From Euryodendron excelsum (Eukaryota; Streptophyta; Magnoliopsida; Ericales; Pentaphylacaceae), in contig CM065392.1 in assembly GCA_033060915.1 (NCBI GenBank), forward strand, positions 12,170,001 through 12,234,000: a DNA stretch of 64,000 nt, written 5' to 3'. Below the pieces are notes generated by a model that had not been told where the DNA came from, did no database searches, and saw nothing but the letters and a program-made list of their open reading frames with translations. This document shows, piece by piece, positions 49,301 to 61,240 of the stretch (its first letter is position 1; every line of letters begins with the position of its first letter). Position numbers and translations under genes: made by a program.

Positions 49301-49979
49301 AAATAATCGCGTCATTCTTTCCCCTTCAGACCAGATAATTCAGTCCTATCATGCTCCTCTGATCCCCAATGAGCCACGCTGATCCCAAGTGTAGGCCAAT
49401 AAACATCGTGCCTTGGCCTAGGACCAAGGTGCTAAGGGACATTCCCCTTAGGCATACTCCATACGCTTGGTATAATGCACTTATAGGACCACTGGCACGA
49501 CCAAGTGTCCACCCCAGCATAGCCTCCCTCTCCATCTCTATTGCCTTGAATCTCCATTTTCGATGGCACTTGAATGTACTCAAGATGGCATAGGTCGGCA
49601 ACAAGGCCTAGGGACCCACTCAAACTGGTGCTATATTCATAGGCTGCCTCAAGGTTACCTTGTAATCCATGCTCGAGATTTTTAGAGTTATATGTGTTGG
49701 TGTCTGAAGTTGAGGGTTTGCCAACATGCTTGTTCTCCTATGATGGACTTGGGTCTTTGCAGGTCTTAGAGAGATGGGCATCTCTAGACATCTGTTTTTG
49801 GTTTAGTTTTTTTGGTAAGTAATCTGAAGACAACTTATCCTCCAAGGATAGGTGTTACGCTCCGTAGACATTGTACTAAGTGCACATCGTTTGTCTTCAC
49901 TATCAGTTTAGGCAACTTCACTAGCAGAGTGCCAAGCTCACTAGAGGATTTTTCTGTGTTAAAATCCCTATCAATATCC

Positions 49980-50017
<38 letters not shown>

Positions 50018-51269
50018 GAATAAAACATATTCTCCGTGGCAAAATCCGGAGAACTTCCAAGTATTATGACAATGTAAAAATACAAATCTTTGAGTTCAAC
50101 CATTTATCTTATTCAGTCCTTTCCCATCACAAATTCTGCTAGAAATTCTAGTTTCATTTGTCAGAGTCTCTTTGACAAGTCCACTAGTTATCATTTGCAT
50201 GATTATTGATTACATCATAAATTTTTAATTCTCTATCACAGTTCTATTCATTAGAAATTAGACATTACCAATCACAAAGTTTTGCAAATGAAAGTAAATA
50301 ATTTCTTCTCTTCGTCTTGGGTACAAGGGGGTGCTCAACAATAAGTTCTGTAAATGCATATATATGGATTTCATGTTCATTACAACTCAACAGAACTGGA
50401 TGAACATTGAAATATATAAGAAAGTAACCGTTATAATATGTATTCTTCAAGGTTACACAAGTTCAATTTATTCAGTCACTTCCAAAAGATTTCCTCTTTT
50501 ATTTAAATTTTTATGTTTCACTCTTTTTATTCTCCCTATAGTATAGTATAAATGTTGCAATGACATATGGCATTTGTTATCTGACATGAGATGCAATTTA
50601 ATGCATCGGGCGAGCTCTGCAGCTCAAACTACCAAAACAGCAAGTGGTTCAGCATCCGGCCCTAAGGAGAAAGATCAAGGGTAACCACATTGAAGAGAAA
50701 TTCTGCATAGTTTGTGTTTCCGTCAGCCTGAAGTTATCAACTGAGGCCTCCTGGGTTGTTAAAAGGGACTTAGGTGATGAATTGAGTAAATCCAAGTTTA
50801 CTCAATTCCAGCTAAACTTGGATTTGAGGGAAAGAAAGGGGCCATGCAAGCATTTCAGCTCACGGTTCAAGTCAAATTCTCAAATAGACAAAATCTTATG
50901 ATGGTCCTGTGAATGTTCTTGAAATAATTTTTCACCAAAATCCAAGGCGACATTGACTGAATTGTAAAAAAGAAATAGGATAACTGTTGCCTTTTCATCT
51001 TCCTCGATCTAGAGCCAACTGAGACACAATCATATCATGACATTTCCAATCATTTCTTGCTACTCTCATTTATATCATTTCCAGGCCCAACTTCATGTTC
51101 CCTATATCCAAAAGGGATATACGTTTATGTGCATAAAGGAACCATACTCAGTTAAAGAAGAGTGCAATCAAATGCATAATACCTCAAGCAAAGCAAATAT
51201 ACCTCTGGAAAGAACAATCATTAAAAAAGTAAATAAACACAAAAAGATAGTACTACTAAGTAAATAAGA
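46361..51269. other. Intron 4 of the YVH1-like pseudogene
   Basis: About 4.9 kb with no exon I can support. It has a (CT)n tract at 49983-50014. The GC-richer patch at 49320-49670 contains an open frame on the minus strand but no familiar motif. A stretch near 47880-48150 is AT-rich with weak ggctcttttggc / gaaaaggcctgttt end similarity and may be an old MITE. Confidence 0.45.
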
Positions 51270-51725
51270 ATCGTATCTAATACTTTCAAATGGAAGCGCT
51301 TCTATATAGGGCTAGTGTGATCAACCTTGAAACCCATTTCTTCATACATTTTTAACTGCAAGGGAAAACCAAGAAGCACTTGGGAATGCTGCTTATAAAA
51401 CATAATTTGATACAACATTGCCTTGCATCAACTGTTCCAGAAAACCATCATTGGGCAAACAAATTCAAAGCTTTGCCGTAAAGATTCAAGCGCATCTGCA
51501 ATAGTATGTAGAGAAAGAAGAAAAAGGGAAGGAAAACAAAAAACAAATGACAAAAAAGTGAATAAATAATCAATCGCTTCGTCATGATTCAGGTTTTCAG
51601 ATAAAAGAAAGGGAATCCCACAAGCAAATCTGATAGACCCACAATACTCCAAAGCAAAGGATTTGCTCAAACCTTCTTGCGATAGTTGTTCAGTCTTCAC
51701 ATTGTATGCTGTGATGATAGCTGCA
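51270..51725 (-). pseudogene. Exons 2-4 of the YVH1-like gene
   Basis: Exon 2 (51725-51673) continues directly from the PTP loop: acceptor TTGCAG, then AAIITAYNVKTEQLSQE, donor GTTTGA. Exon 3 (51495-51432) gives ALESLRQSFEFVCP; one base is missing from the run that should read AAAT, and the donor G after CAG is lost or shifted. Exon 4 (from 51355) gives KMYEEMGFKVDHTSPI and then TAG where Tyr is expected. Confidence 0.82.
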
Positions 51726-51849
51726 CTGCAACAAACATAAGCACAGAAGGATGTAAACCTGTAGAACTTGATACACCAGAAAGCTAAACCTATCAGAATA
51801 CGTCATATACTGACGCTATTTTGACATTCATAAGAAGTGTGACATGATA

Positions 51850-52180
51850 GGTAGGGGCGTAACCAGAATTTCGTTTTGGGAGTTGCCCAGAAAAAACACA
51901 AAATTTTCGCCTATTAATGTAATTATTATATTCTTATTTTTTTTACACATTTTTAAATTCAAACACTGGAAATATGTTAAAATGCAAGACTTAATTTTTG
52001 TGTAAAAAATAAAACCAACTTCTATTCAACATTAGAAAAATATGAAAATGAAAATATATTAATTGTTTATGAGGTGAAAACGGGGTAAAAGCCAGAGTCC
52101 TCTAGTACATAATTAAAAAATTTATATGTATTAAAGCCTTGAGAAAGGTTTTAAATTGTGGGGGTGCTAGTGGAATGGAT
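51850..52180. repeat. Dispersed repeat fragment (ggggcgtaaccagaatttcg start)
   Basis: The opening aggggcgtaaccagaatttcg, followed by AT-rich DNA ending near a gtgggggtgctag stretch, is the form of a dispersed repeat often seen in plant spacers. Its class is uncertain. Confidence 0.35.
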
Positions 52181-52349
52181 ATTTACTGGACTTATACATT
52201 TATATACTATATATAAGAGAGTCCGACGAAAGCTGAAAGTGCCGTTCTGTCCCCTCATGATAGGAAAGTGGTTTCCATAGAAGATAAATAAATAGTAGAT
52301 GGAGGTGCATCAGAGTATGAATGTATAATTTTGTGCCTGTAAGATAAAG

Positions 52350-53283
52350 CACTTGTGCATTGATGTAGAACTAGAGGGTTTAGGGCAAGCAAACAAGGCT
52401 ATTCAAATTAGGATTTGGTGTAACAAGGTTTAGGATTGGTTAGGAATTGATTGGACTGAATTTTGGAATAAGTATGGAGGGCTTTTGGGGATAGGGGCCG
52501 TTCCTGTTCTGTAACCCATAAATAGTAACGAGGGTTGTTTGTGTTTCTCTAGGCAAACACTACGCATGAAGAATGGGAAATTTTTTTATGAGAGAACATA
52601 CAAAGCTATGATAGATACGCAATGTTCAACTGAGATGTTTAATTGATCTTCACAATTGATCTCAAGATAGAATCTAGCTATTCAAAGCCATGATAGACAC
52701 GCAAAACATATATTGAAAGACTAAATCTGATTATGAAAATTGAAAACTATGGAAAACTTTGAAGACACGACTCTAATCTACTCCTAAAGCTGTCAAACAA
52801 ACCCTAAAACTCGTAAAACAAAAGACTAAAAAGAACTCTTTAAAACAAGCCTCAGTCTCAGCTTTTATAGGCAAAGAAAAATCAGAATTCCTGCGAACCG
52901 TTCAAACGCCTTGGCCCACTATTTGAACGGGCTTCTAACGCCCTTCTAATGGTCTTTACGCTCTCTGAATCTCTCGAATGGGCTTCAAACCTAATTCTGA
53001 CAGGACTCTGTTTGACCCACCATTTGAACACTAAGCCGCACCATTCGAACGCTCTATTCTACCGTTTGAACGGGCATTCGAACACGCACCTTGACCGTTC
53101 AAACGGTTGTTGACTTTTTGCCCCTTTTGGTCCTTTTCAAGCCAAGATTCATGTTTACACACAACAAACTAAGCCAGACATGAAACTGGACTAAAAATAC
53201 ATAAATAATCCTACTCTAGGTCTAACAAGCAACTAATTAGGGCATATAGATTGCACTTTTGGAGCACAATCACTTTGTCAACA
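52350..53283 (-). mobile_element. LTR-like remnant with CGTTCAAACG blocks
   Basis: On the minus strand it begins TGTTGACAAAGTG at 53283, has many gttcaaacg / ttcgaacg blocks (about 52895-53110) and then GCCTATAAAAGC (TATA at 52869-52863). This U3-like layout is the same as in the LTR at 31712-32603. The far end is not defined. Confidence 0.5.
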
Positions 53284-53879
53284 CTAGGGAAATTCCATCC
53301 AAAGTATGCTTCTCTTAAGTACATATTCTTCGAATCTTCAATTAATAACACAAAGAATTGTCTGATTTGGCATGCAAAATCTTATCCTAAACAACCATCA
53401 GCTAGTAATTAACAAAAATTACGTTTTCATAAAAGTTTTGTCTCTTGCACCTTATTAATTTTGATGACCAAAAGTTTGTGTGAAAGTTGATCTGGGAGAT
53501 TATCTCTATTCCAAAATATGTTTATCTTATTACATGTCAAGAAAAGAAAGTTATATGACTCTATTGCATTGGAAATTCAATTTTTTTAGTCATCCAAAAT
53601 CTATTCAAATTATAGCCTTGAGCAGCAAATAAAAATAAATTAGCATTGCTTATTGGTTGGCCAATGCCGGGTGCTAAAAGAGGTGGACAGTGGTCTGGTA
53701 AAAGACCTAAGCTATGACATTTTTTGCACGAACTCATTGCCATTAGACTCAAACATGTCCTCTTAGCCTCAACAGCCCATGCATTTTACCAACATGCAAC
53801 ATTGAGGGGAATAACATAATACAAGACAAGTGACACAAAGATGAAAGAGAGTGTCTTTTCTTTTAATATTTGGATAAGA

Positions 53880-54930
53880 AGAGTGTAAGGTTTTTTTTTT
53901 TTTTTTTTTTTGTAGTGATTTGTGTTTTAAACTTGTTATTAGGTCACATTAGGTCTAATGAAGAAGACGGATTCATTACATAAGGTTTTTAGAGCTTAGA
54001 AAGTGATTTCGGATGAAACGATATAGATGACACTAGCCAACTTTGAAATGACATTTGCCATATTGGATCCATTGGATCCCAGAGAGTTGTTAAACAATGG
54101 CAAGACCAGTGGCAAGATCAGTGGCACTTGCTATGCTCACAAGCAGATTCTAGAGATGTCTCAACAATTGACAAGTTGTATGGCAAGATCAAAAGAAAGA
54201 GCCAAGCGTATGCAGCAAGTTGGCACTTGCCACCTTAAACATGGCACTTGCCACTTGGGAAAAAGATGCGGATCTTTTTACATGAGCTACATGGAAAGAT
54301 TACGATTGCTGGGACTTCTGACTAGATCTTTTATATATGACTTAGGTATGTATCTAGACAAACTAAGTGGGAATAAAAGAGTTCAAAAATAGATGATATA
54401 CCTATCAAAGAGATAGGGTTTGTGGGCTATAAAGATTAGAGAGAGACGTATTGGTGGATATCAACTCTCTAACTATTCTACAAAGAAAATACAAATTTTC
54501 CACCATTGAAGAATTGAATAGAATATCGTTTCGGTGGATTCTTACGGTAACAAAAAGCATCATAGTGATTTGGTGTTAGAGACATAAAGTATCGTGGTAA
54601 TTCGGTGTTAAAGTCAAGCGACTGGGGAACAGAAAATTGAGGAGTCGAGCAAGTTAACTTAAACCGGAGTTCGTGGTGATTCGAACAGCATCCGTAGAGT
54701 TCAGTATTTGGTTTTAAGTGTAACTTGTGTAAACTGTTCATTGATAGTGCTTGGCTGGCCCAGACCAAAGGAGTTGGTCCACGTTATTTTTTCCCGCATT
54801 GGGTTTCCCCAGCAAAAATCTATTGTCTCTGTGTGTGATTGATTTTATTATGCCTGCATGAGATTTATGATATATGCATAACTGTTAGGTTAATATTTGT
54901 TAATTAAAATTGGCAATTCGCCCCCTTAGG
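53880..54930 (+). mobile_element. Copia-type LTR remnant
   Basis: Near 54780-54830 the plus strand has ttttttcccgcattgggtttcccc, the signature near the end of many plant copia LTRs, and it closes near ttaattaaaattggcaattcgccccc. Upstream are repeated tggcaagatca / ggcacttgcca blocks (54095-54260). No gag or pol is seen, so it is a solo or truncated LTR. Confidence 0.5.
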
Positions 54931-55162
54931 TGTATTGCAGAATCAAAATAAGGTCTTTTCAAAGAGAAGAGGTAAAATCACCAACCATGAGAATAGATGT
55001 AGAGCATATCAAACAGAGACAGAGATCTGCCAGTATTCATAAAGGTATCACAGAAAGTGATGCTGGTGGCTGCCTGTTAAGGTATGCCTGATGTTGATTA
55101 TAGCAGCATGGCCTACAAAGGCAGGAATTGTTTCCTTGCTAGGCTCTAGAAGACTAAAATCA

Positions 55163-55165
<3 letters not shown>

Positions 55166-55212
<47 letters not shown>
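55166..55212. repeat. (AG)n microsatellite
   Basis: A perfect (GA)n run of about 46 bp, with an A-run at 55241-55256 nearby. A minus-strand frame across it is an artefact. Confidence 0.95.
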
Positions 55213-55216
<4 letters not shown>

Positions 55217-56223
55217 TGATCTGTGAGAATGCCATAGCCAAAAAAAAAAAAAAAAACCATAAAGGAAAACCATTTTTTTAAAGCAGTAGTATTGTTGGAA
55301 TATAAGTGGCCCTATTTTGCACCCATTTTAGAAAACATACACTATCCCATTTGAGCAAGGTCACCAATCACAAGGCTTAATAAACTAGAGTCTGGATTGA
55401 GGATATATGGCTGCTCTGGTTTTTTCCTTTAACCAAAGGACCTAACATGCAAACCCAGACGAGTCACAGATTCAACACTAAGGTTGGTAAAGGAACATCT
55501 ATAATTGTTCAATTAAAATTCCTATCAGGAAAAATACACAAACAAACAATAGATGATTGGTGACGTTGCCAATTGTGGACAAGATAAGAGAACATTGACT
55601 AATAACTTTCAGCTGTGCATAACAAACAGCATTTTTACAAAGGTGATGCCACGAGGATGTGGATAGGTGAAAAGGAGGCATGTTAAGATAGCTACAGTTG
55701 GCTTGTTGGTGCATGACCAAACCAGGAACTTAAATAAAGAGAGAAGAAGAAACAGAATTGACTCAACCAAGGCCATAAAGTTGGGACAGAGGCATCTTAT
55801 TAGAGTTGTAAAATGAATGAGCTGAAAAACGAACCACTGTCATTGTGAGGTAAATCATTTTTAAAAGAGTTGCAAGAAGAATTTTTGATAATTTAGAAAG
55901 TTTACTTAAGTAAAACGAAATAGAACAATAGCCCATGCATATGTTGTGCGATTGAGAACCAAAAATTTGGAAAAGATAAGGGCTTCTGAAGCACATTGTC
56001 AAAAGTGGCAAATCATTTGGGGAATGGACAGAGGCCCATTTGAGTTACAGATCAACCTATTTCTCTGCTATAAAATCCAATATATCACAACTAAACTCAC
56101 CAAAAACCTGATTCAGCTACAACAAAGAATCTGAAACTACCTGACCTATCCAGTATATTAAAATAGTAAAAAGCTATATTGTCATGGGAAAATTTAAAAA
56201 TATTAAAGATGGGGATCATAGCA

Positions 56224-56450
56224 AAGAGCTACAGACATACTTTAGGCATTAAAGGAAGAAGGGGCCTTGGGCTTAATTTTAATTTTCTTTTCAACTTTAC
56301 ATGTTTCCCTTTGGGATTGTATCTTCATTTGGGTTTTGTTTGCCTATATATATAGGCTTGATAACGTATTTGGACTATGAATTATTTATATGGCATTGAA
56401 TTAGAGTTTTGCTTACCTCTCTCTCTCTCTCTCTCTCTCTCCTCTTCGTC
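56224..56450 (+). repeat. Left copy of a direct duplication around solo LTR copy 2
   Basis: The segment with cata(c)tttaggcatta-aaggaag, gggttttg, tatagg(c)cttgat, ggcattgaatt and agttttgcttacct recurs at 62225-62400. It ends in a (CT)n tract at 56417-56440. Confidence 0.7.
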
Positions 56451-56936
56451 TTCCCCTTCTTCTTCGTCCTTTCCCTCTACTCTCTCTTCTCATCCCCTTC
56501 TCCTTGTTTGCACCATCTTTCAACTTCTGCATCATCAATTTTGAATCTACTTCCACCACTGCATGTGGGTAAGATTGAGAATGTTCTTGAGACTCAGGAT
56601 TTTCTTCTTCACATGGTGGTTATTAAAACCTTCTGAGATGGAGTCATCATCCAAATGTAGATGCTACATGGACTACGTAAGGATGAGTTTAGCCTTCCTA
56701 ATTTAGATATTTTGGAGCAGTATGTAAGCACCCTATTTTTGACCGCTCGGCAATCTCCACTCCGTCCAGACTTGTGTTCAAGTCATTGTGGGCATATTCC
56801 AATCGAAACCAACCCTCTAAGTCTAAATCCCTTCTGTCCATCACTTCGTGGGCCCACCAGGCCCAAATAGAGGCAAAATGACCAAAATGTCCTTAGGGGC
56901 ATTATCCTTTCTAATTCCAATCCCTCTCTTGAGACA

Positions 56937-57240
56937 GTTTATTCCTCGAGACAGTAAATCTACTCCATTCAGGCACGTCTTTCCAAAGACGATAAGACCC
57001 CTTTCCAATTCCAATCCCTCTCTTGAGATAGTTTATTCCTCGAGATGGTAAATCTACTCCAATTAGGCACGTCTTTCCAAAGACGATAAGACCCTTTTCC
57101 AATTCTAATCCCTCTTTCGAGACAGTTTATTCCTTGAGACGGTAAATCTACTCCAATCAGGCACGTCTTTCCAAAGATGATAAGTCCCATTTCCAATTCC
57201 AATCCCTCTCTTGAGACAGTTTATTCCTCGAGACGGTTCG
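56937..57240 (+). repeat. 94-bp tandem array (4 units) in solo LTR copy 2
   Basis: The core gtttattc starts at 56937, 57031, 57125 and 57219, an exact 94-bp period. Units share the gagac(a/g)gtttattcctcgagac core with the 81-bp array of copy 1 but carry an extra taaatctactcc(a)att segment. Confidence 0.93.
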
Positions 57241-57863
57241 GCACGTTTTTTGAAGAAAACCTCTTCGAAACGGTAAGTCCCTTTAAACCTGTTGACCGGG
57301 ACGAGACCCCAAATCCCCTAGATGGTAGAACGGTCCACCTTTGGCGCCTGCTAGCCCGCCAATGCAGAAATGTCTATTTAGGCACGCCTTTCGAGAAAGT
57401 TGATTCTTAGGCACTAAGTCCCTTTAGCAGCTTCCCGAGATCAGGCAGTCTCGGATATGATCATGAACCGTCAGAGTAACAGAAATACTCGCAAACATCA
57501 CAACCATCAGAGTAGCGAAAATACTCGCAAACAAGTCGATATAGGGAATTGCCAGCAAACCCCTGTATCACGCGACCGCCGTCAAAGTGGCGGAAACACT
57601 CAAAACCCAAGTCAACACCGGTGCTTGCTAGCCCACTTCGGTGAAAAATGACCAAACTGCCCCTTGGGCCTTTTCCGGCACATTTCTCGAGAACACACAT
57701 AAGTCTTTAGAACGGTGAGTCCAACCTTCTAAGATTGTCTTAAAGGTAATCCAGTACGATTAGGTGCCTTCTAGTCAGTTTCGGGCCAATTCCAAGACTC
57801 TCCAATCAAGATAACCATTTCGCCCCTAGGCATCCGAACGCCTTGGGGACTACACCAGCTCTA

Positions 57864-58190
57864 GGTATCAAACCGGTAAACTCTTGAGAATGCTTCTTAT
57901 AGTATTCTCAACCTTCCTCTATCTTTCCGGATCATTCCGAGTAAATTATGGCAAACCCGGTGCAAAATGACTGTTTTGCCCCTAGTGGGCCGGTCTCCTT
58001 TTTCGACCACACCAGCTCTGGGTATCAAACCGGAAACTTCCCGAGAATGCTTTTTATAGTATTCTCAACCTTTCTTTACCTTTCTGGATCATTCCGAGTC
58101 AGTTCCCGCAAATTCAGTGCAAAATGACCGTTTTGCCCCTAGAGGGCCGGTCGCCTTTTCCGACCACACCCCGGCTCTAGGTATCAAACC
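57864..58190 (+). repeat. Tandem units of about 158 bp in solo LTR copy 2
   Basis: The ggtatcaaaccg block recurs at 57864, 58021 and 58180. Each unit holds ggatcattccgagt and gttttgcccct, the complement of the units at 12875-13190. Confidence 0.85.
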
Positions 58191-58551
58191 GAAAACATTT
58201 GAGAATATTCTAAATAATGTTTTTAAATCTTGAGTCTTCTTCCGGGACAGTACGAGTCCGTCCCGGTAGCGTCCCGATCCGATTGACCGTTTTGTCCCTA
58301 AAAGGCCTGATCAACCCTTTCGACACATCTTATCCTCATTTTTCAAGTCAAATACCTCTAGAACTTTATTTTAAGTGTTCCTGCTCTTTTCCAACCTTCT
58401 GGGTCATTCCCGGTCTCCCAAACTCCTTCCCGGACTTTCCGGAGTCACTCCTAGTGAAGTCAGGCTAAAAATTGCATAGTAGTCACTAGTACAGGCACCC
58501 AAATCTAGTCAAAGATACATTGTTTGCCAACTTACAAACTTTCCTAACTTG

Positions 58552-58663
58552 CTGGCGCCACTACAAGCCAAGAAATGGCCTGGCGCCACTCCTAGTGGCA
58601 CCAAGAGGAATTTTGCTTTAGCGCCACTGCAACAGGCGCCAGGTCTATCCCACTTCTATAAAT
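58552..58663 (+). promoter_or_regulatory. GGCGCC cluster and TATA box of solo LTR copy 2
   Basis: ctggcgcca, cctggcgcca, agtggcacca, tagcgcca and aggcgccagg lie within 90 bases before TATAAAT at 58657-58663. The same block, in the other orientation, is kept in copy 1, so this is the likely core promoter of the LTR. Confidence 0.65.
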
Positions 58664-59269
58664 GCAGAGCCTCCTTCAGCATGAAAGAGGTCTGCAAACT
58701 CAGTCTAAAAATTCCAAATTTCAATATATAGAGCTCGCACTCTCCCAAAACCCTAGCTTCCCTAGGTTTTCCAAACCCTAGCCACCATATACAAACCCTA
58801 AGCCCATATACACTTATACACACCCTATACACTTATACACTAGCCTCCAACCCTCCATTGAAGACTTGGATTACTGCAAGTACGAAGATTTAAAGACCGA
58901 AGACAAGCCCTCGAAGATCAAGACTAAAGTGAAGTGAAGACTGAAGAAAAGCAAGGCGCGCAAAATAAATAAGACAAAAGGTAGGCTTTCGTTTTATGTT
59001 TCTACACTTCCCCCTCTCTCTTCTCTCTCCTAACACACTTGAGTTTTCTCTATTTTAATCCCCCATCTCTTTCCCCCCTTTCTTTGCATGCTTGAAATAA
59101 GGGGATTTTCGGTCCATGTGTAGGATTAGACTACTGGAGAGTCACCGTGTTGGGGGCTTTCTTTTAATCTAACCGGAGACCACGTGGGTTCGGCCCCCTT
59201 GATTATGTGGTGAAGCCTTAGCCTTGTATGTTTACAATCCCAAATTTGCATTGTGCATATCATGATTCT

Positions 59270-61240
59270 TGCATTCTTCCAAAAGTCGTTTTTAAAGTTA
59301 TTTTCAAAATCGTTTTCAAACTTGTTTTCAAAATTGCATCAAAATCTTCTTTTCAAAAACTTGTTTTTAAAATCACATTCCTAGGGTGATTCTAGCCTTT
59401 CCATGGCTAGGGTTTCTTTAGGAAAGTGTTACATTTAAAGTGACTTTCATGGTTCATATTTTCAAATCTTGTTATTTTCAAAACCAATTTCTTAAAGTGG
59501 TTCTAAACTTCTTATGGTTAGAATCGCTTTAGGAAAGTGAGATATTTTTATACTTTCTAAAAACTCTCTTTTCAAAAGTCTCTCTTTTTAAAACCCTCTT
59601 TTTCAACATGCTTTCCAAAAAACTCTTTTTTCCAAAATTGTTTTCTAAACACTCATTTCAAAAATCTATTTTCCAAAACCTCCTTTTTAAACTCCTTTCC
59701 AAAATACTCTCCTAAAAATCCACTTTTTAAAAACGCTCCCTAAATCTCTTTCCTAAAAACTCTTTCCAACAATCTCCTTTTAAAAATCTTTCCAAAAACT
59801 CTCCCTTCAAAACTCACATTCTAAAAATTCCTCTCTAGGTTTTCTTTCTAAAAATCTCCGTTTCCAAAAAATGCACTTTCCAAAAATCCCTTTTCTTGAT
59901 GCCCAAGTCAAGCCTTAGAGTTAACAATTAGGAAACCCTAATCTTCTTTCCAAAAACATGGTTTTCAAACTTGCCTTAAAACCTAGGTTTCCAAAACCTC
60001 TTGTTTTCTACATCGAAACTATACATATTTTCAAAACTTATTTTTCACGTCAAAACTATACACTTCCAAATCTAGGATTTCTAAAACCTCCTCTTCCAAA
60101 TCCTTGTCAAATCAAATATTCCCTTTAGGAAACCAAATCCAATCTTCCCATTTAGGAAATTAGATACAATCTTCTATTTTTGGAAACAAAATCAAACCTT
60201 TTCTTTTAGAAACAAAATCCAATCCCTTCCTAGTCTAAGTTTTTCCTAATTCAAATCTTTCCTAATCTTCTCCTTTCCTAAATCTTAACTTTCCAAAATT
60301 TGAACACAAAAATCTTTCCCAAATTTTAAAATTCAACTTTCAAAATCTTTCCTAATTCAAACCTTTCCTAATTTTACCCCTTTCCAAATCTTAACTTTCT
60401 AAATCCAAGTTTTCAAATCTTTCCTAAACTCAACCTTTCCTAATCTCAAAATTTTCTAAAACTCAAACTTTAAAACTTTTTAAATCCTAAACTTTCTAAA
60501 TTCGAAGCTTACTAAATCTAAAACTTTCTAAATCTTAAGCTCTCTAAATTTCAAATCTTTCTAAATTCAAAGTTTCCTAAATTCAAAACTTTCTTAAATT
60601 AAATCTTCCTAAACCTCTAACCTTTCTAAATTCTAAATTTTCCTAAATTTCAAATCCTTCGAAATCTAAAACTTTCTAAACTCAAAACTTTCTTACTTTC
60701 AAAACTTCCCTATTTCAAAACATTCCAAATTCGAAACTTTCCTATTTTGAAACTTTCTAAATTCCACACTTTCTTAAGTTAAAACTTTCTTAATTCGAAA
60801 CATTTCCTAAACCAAAACTTTCCTAAGTTGAAACTTTTTCAATCCAAAACTTTCTTAAGGTAAAACTTTCCTAAGTTGAAACTTTTTCAATCCAAAACTT
60901 TCCTAAGTTGAAACTTTCTTAATTCAAAACTTTCCTACGTTGAAATTCTCTTAATTGAAAACTTTCCTAAGTTGAAACTTTCCAAATTCCAAAACTTTCC
61001 TCAAATGACACTTTCCTAATTCGAACTTTTCCTAATTCGAATCTTTCTTAAATCTAACCTTCCCTAATCTTTTCAAATCCAACGTTTGAGTCAAATCTTT
61101 TCTAAAATCCTTCCAAGTCAAGTCAAATCTTTTCTAAGTCTCAAATCTTTCCTAAAACCAAGTCTTTCAAAACCAATTTTTTCAAATCTTCCAATCAAAG
61201 TTCAATCTCTCAATCTTCCAATCCAATTCCAATTCAATCC
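59270..61240 (+). repeat. Degenerate tttcctaa tract in solo LTR copy 2
   Basis: Nearly 2 kb of variants of aaactttcctaa(g)ttg/caaa with a short, irregular period. It is stop-poor in some frames, which gives a 167-aa open frame at 61086-61589 with no domain; that frame is not a gene. Confidence 0.75.

Noticed and set aside
49326..49604. Minus-strand frame of 92 aa in a GC-richer patch
   Set aside because: It lies in an intron of the phosphatase pseudogene. No motif, splice context or similarity is evident by eye; it may be an old repeat.
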